Assembly (NCBI GenBank): GCA_964508975.1
Contig: CAZDVQ010000001.1
Coordinates: forward strand, 186,001-250,000
Length of the DNA: 64,000 bases
Direction of reading: 5' to 3'
From: CAZDVQ01 sp964508975
Lineage (GTDB): Bacteria > Bacteroidota > Bacteroidia > Chitinophagales > Saprospiraceae
Shown here: one piece after another, positions 50,140 through 57,871 of the stretch
Position numbering within the stretch: the stretch's first letter is position 1
How the letters are laid out: each line of letters starts with the position of its first letter
The notes under the pieces: generated by a model
The model's database searches: none
What the model saw: the letters and a program-made list of their open reading frames with translations, nothing else
Told to the model about the DNA's origin: nothing
Translations under genes and position numbers: made by a program

Positions 50140-51000
50140 CTAGCGCTTAATTTCACCGTATTTGCCTGCAAAGTAATCGCGGTAAGCATCAGCGATACCG
50201 GCATGGCTGTTCATGACGAATGGACCTTCCGCCACGATTGGCTCGGTATAAGGCTCGCCGCCGAACAAGAGCAAGTCGAGCGCCTCGGTGTTGTTGTGCT
50301 GTACCTGAACACGGCCAGCCTCCCGGTCAAACTCGATGAAATTACCCGCCTGAAAAGTTTGTCCGTTCAGTGTAGCTGGACTGCTGGGCAAAAAGGCTGC
50401 CACCTCGATACCAGCAGGAAAATCCATCTCGAAAACTTGACCTGCTTCCAGATGCAGGTGGTACAAAAACTGCTCGGTATATGTAGGTATCGCTGCTTTT
50501 AACGGGCCAAAAGCCCCGACGATGACTTTGAGCCAACCCGCTTGATCTGCTAGTTCAAATTTGGGCACATCAGGGGCTTGCACCGCCATATAAGCGGGCT
50601 TTTGAGCCTTGATGGCTGCTGGAAGGTTAACCCAAAACTGAAAACCGTGAATTAAACCATCACCCACTTGGCTATCGGGATTGTAGTTTTCATCGTGTAT
50701 AACGCCGTTGCCTGCGTTCATCCATTGTACCCCGCCCGAGTAAACCTTGGCGTAGTGCCCAGCACTATCCCAATGCTCGTCTTCACCTTTGAGCACATAA
50801 CTCAGGGTAGCGATACCACGGTGTGGGTGCGCACCAATACCCTCCACGCTTTGTTGTGTTTGTTTAAACGGTGGTATGTGGTCTAAAAACACAAAGGGCC
50901 CTACAGCCTGGGCATATCGGTTGGGCAGCAGCCGGGCAATACTTACGTGCCCTACGCGGGAGCGCGTGCCTTGTGTCGAGAAGCTAATTTGCTTGTCCAT
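50140..51000 (-). CDS. Pirin family protein
   Basis: A 286-residue bicupin of the pirin family. N-cupin metal ligands appear in AHPHRGIATLSYVLKGEDEHWDS (three His and one Glu, spaced as in human pirin and E. coli YhhW); the C-cupin begins near residue 165 and lacks these ligands, as usual. Bacterial pirins act as quercetinases or redox-sensitive regulators; which applies here is open. Length is normal. Single-gene unit between repeats. Confidence 0.92.
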   Translation of the reverse strand: MDKQISFSTQGTRSRVGHVSIARLLPNRYAQAVGPFVFLDHIPPFKQTQQSVEGIGAHPHRGIATLSYVLKGEDEHWDSAGHYAKVYSGGVQWMNAGNGVIHDENYNPDSQVGDGLIHGFQFWVNLPAAIKAQKPAYMAVQAPDVPKFELADQAGWLKVIVGAFGPLKAAIPTYTEQFLYHLHLEAGQVFEMDFPAGIEVAAFLPSSPATLNGQTFQAGNFIEFDREAGRVQVQHNNTEALDLLLFGGEPYTEPIVAEGPFVMNSHAGIADAYRDYFAGKYGEIKR

Positions 51001-51111
51001 GTTTTCCTTTTTTTGAGGAGTAGAACAAGTATTGGGGCTGCAAGTTCGGTTAGGGGGAGGGAGCTAAATGCTTTCGTTTACAGCAATAAACTATGAACTA
51101 TGAACTATTTT

Positions 51112-51162
51112 CGCCGCCCCCCTCCACTGCACAGGCCGCTGCGCGTCCGTTGGTAGCGGGGG
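51112..51162 (-). repeat. R6 module, copy 3 (short)
   Basis: Inverted CCCCTCCACTGCACAG...CCGTTGGTAGCGGGGG, preceded by AACTATGAACTATGAACTAT microsatellite. Confidence 0.7.
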
Positions 51163-51241
51163 TTATTTGGACGGGGGCAAGCCCCGCTAGGCGTACAATT
51201 GTGCGGCTCTACTCTGCTCTCTGCACTCTGCTCTCATAACT

Positions 51242-52270
51242 CTAATCGCATCCTCCTTCAACAGCCTCGGGGGCTACACGTTCAAATTCGAAGCCGGCGT
51301 AGCGCTCGGTTACTTTATCTAGGGTTTGGAATAAAATAGCAGGGTCGTACTCGCTGACCAGCACGCTGCGGAGTTCTTTGATATTGGGTAAGCCCCGGAA
51401 GTAATTGGTGTAGTGGCGGCGCATTTCAACCACGCCTACTTTTTCGCCTTTCCAGTCGATAGAGCGGCGTAAGTGCTCACGAGCGGCTTCAACGCGTTCC
51501 TCGATGCTGGGTGGAGCCAATAGCTCGCCGGTGGCCATGTAGTGTTTCACCTCGCGGAAAATCCAGGGGTTGCCGATACTGGCCCGGCCAATCATGATAC
51601 CGTCAACGCCGTAGCGGTCGCGGTAAAGGACGGCCTTCTCGGGCGAGTCGATATCGCCATTGCCGAAAATAGGTATTTTGATGCGGGGGTTATTTTTCAC
51701 TTTACCGATAAGCTCCCAATCGGCCTCGCCCTTGTACATTTGCTGGCGGGTACGACCGTGGATTGACAAGGCCTGTATGCCTATATCTTGCAAGCGTTCG
51801 GCTACTTCTTCTATGTTTTTGGTGCTATCATCCCAGCCCAGGCGGGTTTTCACGGTAACGGGTTTATCGGTTGCTTTGACCACGGCCTCGGTGAGTTGAA
51901 CCATGAGCGGTATGTTTTGCAAAATACCGGCACCAGCCATTTTGCACACTACTTTTTTCACGGGACAACCGTAGTTGATATCTATAAGTTCAGGGTTAGC
52001 TTTTTCTACAATTTTGGTGGCCTGCACCATCGAGTCGAGCTCAGAACCGAAGATTTGAATACCAATCGGGCGTTCATCATCGTAGATGTCGAGCTTGTGC
52101 ACGCTTTTATCCGCATCTCGGATGAGGCCCTCTACCGAGATGAACTCGGTGTACATCAAGTCGCAGCCTTGTTGTTTGCAAAGGGCACGGAAAGGCGGAT
52201 CGCTCACGTCTTCCATGGGAGCGAGCAACAGGGGAAATGTGCCAAGTTCGAGGTTGCCAATACGGACCAT
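51242..52270 (-). CDS. dusB: tRNA-dihydrouridine synthase (DusB type)
   Basis: A 342-residue FMN enzyme that reduces uridines in tRNA. LAPMEDVSDPPFRALCKQQG, ELIDINYGCPVKKVVCKMAGAG (catalytic Cys in NYGCP), LSIHGRTRQQMYKG, IPIFGNGDIDSPE and GIMIGRASIGNPWIF all match DusB. The start at 52270 follows a TACCTTTG box; the open frame upstream of it is R1 repeat sequence. Length normal. Confidence 0.94.
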   Translation of the reverse strand: MVRIGNLELGTFPLLLAPMEDVSDPPFRALCKQQGCDLMYTEFISVEGLIRDADKSVHKLDIYDDERPIGIQIFGSELDSMVQATKIVEKANPELIDINYGCPVKKVVCKMAGAGILQNIPLMVQLTEAVVKATDKPVTVKTRLGWDDSTKNIEEVAERLQDIGIQALSIHGRTRQQMYKGEADWELIGKVKNNPRIKIPIFGNGDIDSPEKAVLYRDRYGVDGIMIGRASIGNPWIFREVKHYMATGELLAPPSIEERVEAAREHLRRSIDWKGEKVGVVEMRRHYTNYFRGLPNIKELRSVLVSEYDPAILFQTLDKVTERYAGFEFERVAPEAVEGGCD

Positions 52271-52286
52271 GCGCTTAATTTTTGTG

Positions 52287-52294
52287 CAAAGGTA
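52287..52294 (-). promoter_or_regulatory. dusB: -7 box of dusB
   Basis: Minus-strand TACCTTTG, 16 nt before the ATG at 52270. Confidence 0.65.
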
Positions 52295-52404
52295 GTGACA
52301 AATTGTTGGATGAGCTAGTACTTCGCGCGCTAGCGATGCGAAGCGGTGGCGCAACGCGCCAGACCGAAGGGCCGAGCGAATAGCGAGCCGCGTAGCATGA
52401 GCGC

Positions 52405-52493
52405 TGCGGTTTTGCGTAGCAAAAACAAATGTGCCAAGCGCACATTTGTAGCAAGCGAACCATTTGCCCCCGCAAATGGCTCGGCCCCTTTCT
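52405..52493 (-). repeat. R2 triple-hairpin module, copy 2
   Basis: GTTTTGCGTAGCAAAA, ACAAATGTGC-caa-GCGCACATTTGT and CCATTTGC-ccc-CGCAAATGG. Against copy 1 the middle stem has changed on both sides (AC to GC, GT to GC). Confidence 0.8.
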
Positions 52494-52530
52494 TTTGGGG
52501 CGTATAATCATACGCCCCAAAAGAAAGGGG
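52485..52530. terminator. 21-bp perfect hairpin after the GH3 gene
   Basis: CCCCTTTCTTTTGGGGCGTAT and its exact inverse around AATC. It follows the GH3 stop by 25 bp on the minus strand and may end that transcript, though no T run follows directly. Confidence 0.5.
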
Positions 52531-52555
52531 AAGCGCCCAAAAAAAATCCCCCAAA

Positions 52556-54073
52556 TCAACCCTGTACGAAACTCAAAATCTCGTCCACGTAATCGCGGTT
52601 GTTCGATAGGCGGGGTACCTTGTGTTGCCCGCCCAGCTTACCTTTTCGCTTGAGCCACTCGTGGAAAGTGCCCTTGGGCATCAGCTCTATTTTCAAGGGT
52701 TTGAGGGCGATATCTTTGTAACGTTTAGCCTCGTAATCGCTGTTTTGGGCCTGCAAGTTGAGGTCGAGCTGCTGGGCAAAATCGGCCATATCGGCGGGAG
52801 CATCTTCAAACTCGATGAGCCACTGGTGCCCTGCCCTATCTTGGGCATCAAAGTACACCGGGGCCACCGTATATTCTAGCACTGTGACGCCAAAAGCCGC
52901 GCAGGTGAGCGCGATAGCCTTGTCGGTATTTTCAACCATCACCTCCTCGCCGAAAGCGTTGATAAACTGTTTGGTACGACCTGAAACCTTGATTTTAAAG
53001 GGTTTAAGCGAAGTCACCTTCACCGTGTCGCCAATCATGTAGCGGCAAAGCCCGCTATTGTTCGAGATGACCAAAGCGTAGTTTTTATCCAGCTCGGCAT
53101 TGTCAACGGTCTTGGCCTCGGGAAAAGGTTGGCCCAACTGATCGAGGCTGATAAACTCGTAAAAAATACCGTTGCCCAGGAGCAGCACCATATCGTCCTC
53201 GCCCTCGTTGAGTTGCACGGCGAAAAAGCCTTCCGAAGCGTTATACACTTGACGATACTTGACCTGATTGCCCGGCAACAGTTTTTTGAATTGCTCGCGG
53301 TAAGGTTCAAAACTCACGCCGCCGTGGATATAAAGCTCAAAGTTGGGAAACACCTCCAAGAAATTAGACTTACCCGTGATTTCGAGCACGCGTTTCATCA
53401 ACACGAGCGTCCAGGTAGGCACGCCGCTCATGTTGGTGATATTGTGCCCGATGATATGGTGCGCCATGCGTTCAATTTTGGCTTCCCACTCGTTCATCAA
53501 AGCGATATCGAGGCCGGGCTCGTGGAAAAACTTGGCGTACGGTGGCATATTTTCCAGCATGATGGCCGATACGTCGCCCACGCGGGTTTCTGCGTTTTCT
53601 TCAAAGGTGTAGTGACTGCCACCCATCACCAGGCCTTTACCGCTCGACAAAAGCTGGGTAGATTGCGCGCTGTTGTACCAGAGGCACATCACATCGTGGC
53701 TGCCTTTCAGCAAGCATTGCGAAATATTATCGTCGGTCACGGGGATGTACTTGCTCTTGCTGCCGGTTGTGCCCGATGATTTGGAGTACCAGGTCACACG
53801 GCCGGGCCAAAGCAGGTCGCGCTCGCCCAACATCATACGGTGTATCAGTGGCTGCACGGATTCATAATCCACCACAGGCATTTTCTGTTGGAAATCCTGG
53901 AGCGTATCGCTGGATAAAAGCCCATGCGATTGGCCCCAATCGGTTTTAGCGTATTGGCCAATCAGCTCCTCCAGTACCTCTTGCTGGGTGCCTAGAGGGT
54001 CGGCCAAGTATCGGTCAATTTGGCGATACCTGAATTTAAGGTAAACCCGAACCAGTTCGTTTAACCAAGACAT
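52556..54073 (-). CDS. GH3-family acyl-acid amido synthetase-like protein
   Basis: A 505-residue member of the GH3 branch of adenylate-forming enzymes. ATP motif 1 is YSKSSGTTGSKSKYIPVTD; further on come NMSGVPTWTLVLMKRVLE, the YNASEGFFAVQ motif 2 and the YMIGDTVKVTSLKPFKIKVSGRTKQFINAFGEEV hinge region. Plant GH3 enzymes join amino acids to hormones; the bacterial members, common in Bacteroidota, have no settled substrate. Length is near normal. It lies 21 bp after a small membrane protein gene in the same direction. Confidence 0.9.
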   Translation of the reverse strand: MSWLNELVRVYLKFRYRQIDRYLADPLGTQQEVLEELIGQYAKTDWGQSHGLLSSDTLQDFQQKMPVVDYESVQPLIHRMMLGERDLLWPGRVTWYSKSSGTTGSKSKYIPVTDDNISQCLLKGSHDVMCLWYNSAQSTQLLSSGKGLVMGGSHYTFEENAETRVGDVSAIMLENMPPYAKFFHEPGLDIALMNEWEAKIERMAHHIIGHNITNMSGVPTWTLVLMKRVLEITGKSNFLEVFPNFELYIHGGVSFEPYREQFKKLLPGNQVKYRQVYNASEGFFAVQLNEGEDDMVLLLGNGIFYEFISLDQLGQPFPEAKTVDNAELDKNYALVISNNSGLCRYMIGDTVKVTSLKPFKIKVSGRTKQFINAFGEEVMVENTDKAIALTCAAFGVTVLEYTVAPVYFDAQDRAGHQWLIEFEDAPADMADFAQQLDLNLQAQNSDYEAKRYKDIALKPLKIELMPKGTFHEWLKRKGKLGGQHKVPRLSNNRDYVDEILSFVQG

Positions 54074-54094
54074 AGCGCGCTATTTAAGGTCATC

Positions 54095-54490
54095 TTAGGG
54101 GAGTTGCTTTGCTTCATCGGCCTTAGCCTTGCGGTTGCTTTCCCACCAGAGGTAAGCAGCGCAGCCAACCACAACGTAAAAACCAATGGTAAAGGTTTGG
54201 AGCAGCGACTGGATGAGGAACAGCAAAATTCCCAGCATCACCCCTTGCTTGGCGTAACGTTCAAAGCTGGTATGGCCAAACAGGCTGCCAAACACGATAT
54301 AACCGGTACAAACCGGTATCAAAATGAGCACCCAAGCGTAGTTGTACAAAATATGTTCAAAGCCCGAATAGCCTTCATCGATGGTCCAACCAAGGAAAGT
54401 TCCAGGTATAAAAAACCAAACGAGCGCTACGAGGCTCACCCAGAAAGAGAATTTAGATAGGTATGTTTTATCGTCTGCCAGCTTAATCAT
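54095..54490 (-). CDS. Small membrane protein of unknown function
   Basis: A 131-residue protein with four hydrophobic segments (residues about 14-32, 45-64, 78-95, 97-115) and a charged C-terminus (ESNRKAKADEAKQ). No conserved catalytic residues are seen and no family is recognised. The ATG at 54490 is preferred; an in-frame start 81 bp upstream overlaps the likely promoter (TACTTTG near 54507). It probably shares a transcript with the GH3 gene and is divergent from the pse locus. Confidence 0.6.
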   Translation of the reverse strand: MIKLADDKTYLSKFSFWVSLVALVWFFIPGTFLGWTIDEGYSGFEHILYNYAWVLILIPVCTGYIVFGSLFGHTSFERYAKQGVMLGILLFLIQSLLQTFTIGFYVVVGCAAYLWWESNRKAKADEAKQLP

Positions 54491-54547
54491 GGGATGAAAT
54501 TTAGTGCAAAGTACGCAAATACCCGTTGAATTATAGCACATTTGATG

Positions 54548-54555
54548 TACTTTTG
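54548..54555 (+). promoter_or_regulatory. Possible promoter of the pse locus
   Basis: TACTTTTG, 361 nt before pseB, with R1 copy 18 and an R2 module in between; no closer TAnnTTTG is visible. Confidence 0.4.
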
Positions 54556-54596
54556 TGGGCCAAAGTGGCAAAGGCTGCTTTATTCAATTGATTATG

Positions 54597-54712
54597 AGGG
54601 GCCTCCGCCGCGTTGCGGCGGCGCTACGCTCTGCGGCTCGCTGTTCGCTCGGCCCTTCGCCCTTCGGGCTCGGTCTGGCCCTGCGGGCCACCGCGTCGCA
54701 TCGCTAGGCCGA
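54597..54712 (+). repeat. R1 repeat, copy 18
   Basis: GGGGCCTCCGCCGCGTTGCG start, TTCGCTCGGCCC core, extra GCCC-ttc-GGGC hairpin, hairpin 1 TGGCCC-tgc-GGGCCA, ends GCATCGCTAGGCC. Confidence 0.75.
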
Positions 54713-54723
54713 TTTGCGGGCCA

Positions 54724-54841
54724 CCGAGCCATTTGCAGGAGCAAATGGTTCGCGCAGTCGCTTCGCTCCTTTGCGGAGCACTTCGTGGTTCGCTCGTTAC
54801 AAATGTACATTGAGTACATTTGTTTTTGCTTCGCAAAACCA
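54724..54841 (+). repeat. R2 triple-hairpin module, copy 3
   Basis: CCATTTGC-agga-GCAAATGG, GAAGCGA-type extra hairpin with GCTCC-tttgc-GGAGC, ACAAATGTAC-attg-AGTACATTTGT and TTTTGCTTCGCAAAA. The gap 54491-54916 holds only these repeats and promoters. Confidence 0.8.
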
Positions 54842-54916
54842 CTTCGCTCAAGCATCGCTAGGCCGATTTGCGCGCCAAGTACATTCTACACAAACATTCA
54901 GCATACAACAACAATA

Positions 54917-55936
54917 ATGGCTCTAGACTTAAACGGCAAAGCCTTACTCGTAACGGGAGGCACAGGTTCATTCGGAAAAAAATTCATCGCGACGGTGCTT
55001 GAACGCTACCCGAACGTTAAACGCTTGGTGGTTTTCTCGCGCGACGAGCTGAAACAGTTCGAGATGGCGCAGCATTTCCCACAGGAAAAATACCCGGCCA
55101 TGCGCTATTTCCTCGGGGATGTCCGCGATGGCGACCGCTTCCGCCGCGCCTGTGAAGGCATTGATTATATCATCCATGCCGCAGCCTTGAAGCAAGTACC
55201 TGCTGCCGAGTACAACCCTTTCGAGTTTATCAAGACCAACGTAATGGGCGCACAGAACATCGTGGAGGCTGCACTCGACTCGGGCGTTAAAAAGGTAGTT
55301 GCCTTATCAACCGATAAAGCGGCTGCTCCGATTAACTTGTACGGTGCTACCAAGTTATGTTCCGACAAGCTTTTTATCGCTGCCAACAACCTCAAAGGTA
55401 GCCGCGACCTCAACTTCTCGGTGGTGCGTTACGGCAACGTGATGGGCTCACGCGGTTCGGTTATCCCATTCTTCCTCGACCGTCGCAAACAAGGCGTTTT
55501 GCCTATCACCGATGAGCGCATGACCCGCTTCAACATCACCTTGGAAGAAGGTATCGAAATGGTACTCAATGCTTTGGAAAATGCTTGGGGTGGCGAGATA
55601 TTCGTGCCAAAAATCCCGTCGTATCGCATTACCGACGTGGCCAAGGCCATCGCACCTGATGCCGCATTCCCGATAGTAGGTATTCGCCCCGGCGAGAAAA
55701 TCCACGAGGAAATGATTACCGAGGCCGACTCGTTCACCACGGTTGACCTAGGTACTTACTACGCCATTTTGCCACAAGTTCCGTTCTGGGACAAAGAAAA
55801 ATATTTTGCCCACTTCAACGCCAAACCCGTTGAAATTGGCTTTAAATACAACTCAGGTACCAACACCGAATGGTTGAGCGTGGAGGAAATCCGCAGTTTG
55901 ATCACCGAATTCGTTGACCCAACATTCACCGTGTAA
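54917..55936 (+). CDS. pseB: UDP-N-acetylglucosamine 4,6-dehydratase (inverting) PseB
   Basis: A 339-residue extended SDR enzyme, first step of CMP-pseudaminic acid synthesis: UDP-GlcNAc to UDP-2-acetamido-2,6-dideoxy-beta-L-arabino-hexos-4-ulose. NAD site TGGTGSFG at residues 13-20; catalytic D133-K134 in STDKAA and Y142-x3-K146 in YGATK; VLERYPNVKRLVVFSRDELKQ and RMTRFNITLEEG are typical of PseB. The start at 54917 is the first ATG after the repeats and fits the family N-terminus. pseC follows after 1 bp. Confidence 0.94.
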   Translation: MALDLNGKALLVTGGTGSFGKKFIATVLERYPNVKRLVVFSRDELKQFEMAQHFPQEKYPAMRYFLGDVRDGDRFRRACEGIDYIIHAAALKQVPAAEYNPFEFIKTNVMGAQNIVEAALDSGVKKVVALSTDKAAAPINLYGATKLCSDKLFIAANNLKGSRDLNFSVVRYGNVMGSRGSVIPFFLDRRKQGVLPITDERMTRFNITLEEGIEMVLNALENAWGGEIFVPKIPSYRITDVAKAIAPDAAFPIVGIRPGEKIHEEMITEADSFTTVDLGTYYAILPQVPFWDKEKYFAHFNAKPVEIGFKYNSGTNTEWLSVEEIRSLITEFVDPTFTV

Positions 55937-55937
55937 C

Positions 55938-57104
55938 ATGAAAGCAATACCATACGGCCGCCAAAACATTACCCAAGAGGACCTCGATGCCGTTTGCACG
56001 GTATTGCAATCCGATTACTTGACGCAGGGTCCTGCTATCGCTGAGTTCGAGCAGGCTTTTGCTAAATACATTGGTGCTCAATACGCCGTGGCCATTTCAA
56101 ATGGTACTGCAGCCTTGCACCTTTGTGCCATGGCCTTGGATGTGAACGAACAATCGCGGGTGCTTACCACCCCGATTACCTTCTCGGCCTCGGCCAACTG
56201 TGTGCGCTACTGCGGTGGCGAAGTTGATTTCGTGGATATCGACCCCAACACAGCACTCATGGATCTCGACAAGCTGGAGGCCAAACTTGCCAGCAAACCC
56301 AAGGGCTACTACCAAGGTATCATCCCGGTAGACTTTGCAGGCTTGCCCGTTAACCTAGAGCGTGCCCGCCAAATAGCCGACCAGTACGGTCTCTGGATTA
56401 TTGAAGATGCTTGTCATGCCCCAGGTGGTGCATTTACCGATAGTAAAGGTCAAGCCCAACGCTGTGGCAACGGCCAATTTGCCGACTTGGCTATTTTCTC
56501 CTTCCACCCGGTGAAGCACATTGCATCCGGCGAGGGTGGCATGATTACCACCAACAATAAGGCTCTTTACGACAAGCTCATCATGCTGCGTACACACGGT
56601 ATTACCAAAGACCCGAACTTGATGCACGAGAATCACGGTGGCTGGTACATGGAAATGCAAACCTTGGGCTACAACTACCGCTTGACCGATTTCCAGGCTG
56701 CATTAGGTACATCACAACTCAAACGTGCAGATGAAGGTATGGCCCGCCGCCATGCCATTGCTAAACGCTACGACGAGGCATTTGCACAGCATGGTATCAA
56801 AACCTTGCAAGTTGGGACAAATCAATTCCATGCCTACCACTTGTACATTATTTTACACCCCGAGCGCAAAGCATTATACGACTACTTGCGGACTAAGAAC
56901 ATCTTTGCACAGGTGCATTACATACCCGTACACACAATGCCTTATTACCAAGGGCTTGGTTTCAAAAAAGGGGATTTCCCCATGGCAGAAGCGTATTACG
57001 ATCAATGCCTCAGTTTACCCATGTACCCTACTTTGACGGATGAAGAACAGGCGTATGTGATTGATTGTGTAGTTGGTAGTTCGGAGTTGATAGTTGGTAG
57101 TTGA
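55938..57104 (+). CDS. pseC: UDP-4-keto-6-deoxy-L-sugar aminotransferase PseC
   Basis: A 388-residue PLP enzyme of the DegT/DnrJ/EryC1 fold that aminates the PseB product at C4 with glutamate. The PLP lysine is K193 in FSFHPVKHIASGEGG; also ISNGTAALHLCAMAL, PVDFAGLPVNLE, IIEDACHAPGG and the NYRLTDFQAALGTSQL segment. The extreme C-terminus (VVGSSELIVGS) is encoded by the start of a GTAGTTGGTAGTTGATAG microsatellite and is unlike the family. Second gene of the pse operon. Confidence 0.94.
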   Translation: MKAIPYGRQNITQEDLDAVCTVLQSDYLTQGPAIAEFEQAFAKYIGAQYAVAISNGTAALHLCAMALDVNEQSRVLTTPITFSASANCVRYCGGEVDFVDIDPNTALMDLDKLEAKLASKPKGYYQGIIPVDFAGLPVNLERARQIADQYGLWIIEDACHAPGGAFTDSKGQAQRCGNGQFADLAIFSFHPVKHIASGEGGMITTNNKALYDKLIMLRTHGITKDPNLMHENHGGWYMEMQTLGYNYRLTDFQAALGTSQLKRADEGMARRHAIAKRYDEAFAQHGIKTLQVGTNQFHAYHLYIILHPERKALYDYLRTKNIFAQVHYIPVHTMPYYQGLGFKKGDFPMAEAYYDQCLSLPMYPTLTDEEQAYVIDCVVGSSELIVGS

Positions 57105-57178
57105 TAGTTTTTAAGGAAAGTTTTAAAATCAAACCAACGCTCAACTTATAACTACCAACAATCAACTACCAACTAAAA
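57062..57178. repeat. Inverted AGTTGGTAGTTGATAG microsatellite between pseC and pseF
   Basis: AGTTGGTAGTTGATAGTT on the left and AACTATCAACTACCAACT-type sequence on the right face each other, so the spacer can fold into a long imperfect hairpin. The left arm encodes the pseC C-terminus. Confidence 0.75.
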
Positions 57179-57181
57179 AAA

Positions 57182-57871
57182 ATGACCCTCGCCATTATAC
57201 CAGCCCGCAGCGGCAGCAAGAGAATCCCTGGCAAGAACACGAGAGCGTTCTTGGGTAAGCCGATTATTGCCTACTCGATAGAAGCAGCGTTACAATCTGG
57301 TTTGTTTGACGAGGTGATGGTATCAACCGACGACGAGGACATCAAGCAAGTGGCTTTGACCTATGGTGCCACAGTTCCATTCATGCGTTCAGCGCAGAAT
57401 TCAGATGATTTTGCGACTACCTCGGCAGTGTTGATCGAAGTGGTTGAAGCTTATGCCCTGTTGGGTAAAAACGTTACGACGGCAGCTTGTATATACCCAA
57501 CAGCACCGTTTGTCAGTGCCGAGAAGTTAAAATCGGCGCATGCGTTATTGCTGTCGGGTGCGTACGCCTCTGTATTCCCCGTGATGCGATTCTCGTACCC
57601 GATACAGCGGGCATTACGCCGTACCGAAGCGGGTTTGGTGAACATGATGCAACCCGAGCACCTGAATAGCCGCTCACAAGATTTAGAACCAGCCTACCAC
57701 GATGCGGGTCAGTTTTACTTTTTCCAAGTAGCCGATTTTTTAAAAGCCGGCGCTATTTTCAACGACAACTCCGGGGCCATTATCATATCAGAGATGGAAG
57801 GCCACGACATTGACAACCTGGAAGATTGGCAAGTGGCGGAGTTTAAGTATGGGGTACGTTATGGTAAATAA
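57182..57871 (+). CDS. pseF: Pseudaminic acid cytidylyltransferase PseF
   Basis: A 229-residue cytidylyltransferase that activates pseudaminic acid with CTP, the last step of the pathway. N-terminal IIPARSGSKRIPGKNTRAFLGKPIIAYSI holds the nucleotide loop; VSTDDEDIKQVAL, IYPTAPFVSAEKL and AYHDAGQFYFF are typical of PseF rather than NeuA. Its 3' end overlaps pseG by 11 bp. It is still at the base composition of the left part of the window. Confidence 0.92.
   Translation: MTLAIIPARSGSKRIPGKNTRAFLGKPIIAYSIEAALQSGLFDEVMVSTDDEDIKQVALTYGATVPFMRSAQNSDDFATTSAVLIEVVEAYALLGKNVTTAACIYPTAPFVSAEKLKSAHALLLSGAYASVFPVMRFSYPIQRALRRTEAGLVNMMQPEHLNSRSQDLEPAYHDAGQFYFFQVADFLKAGAIFNDNSGAIIISEMEGHDIDNLEDWQVAEFKYGVRYGK

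Larger units (their letters stand above)
52325..52535 (-). repeat. R1 repeat, copy 17, with R2 module and long hairpin
   Basis: GCGCTAGCGATGCG start, hairpin 1 TGGCGC-aac-GCGCCA (52347-52361), R2 at 52405-52493, a 21-bp perfect stem at 52485-52530 and the A-rich edge GCGCCCAAAAAAAA. Confidence 0.85.

Noticed and set aside
52271..52354. Upstream start for dusB
   Set aside because: Falls in R1 and upstream of the TACCTTTG box.
54542..54916. Long N-terminal extension of pseB
   Set aside because: Composed of R1/R2 repeat translation; PseB starts at MALDLNGK.
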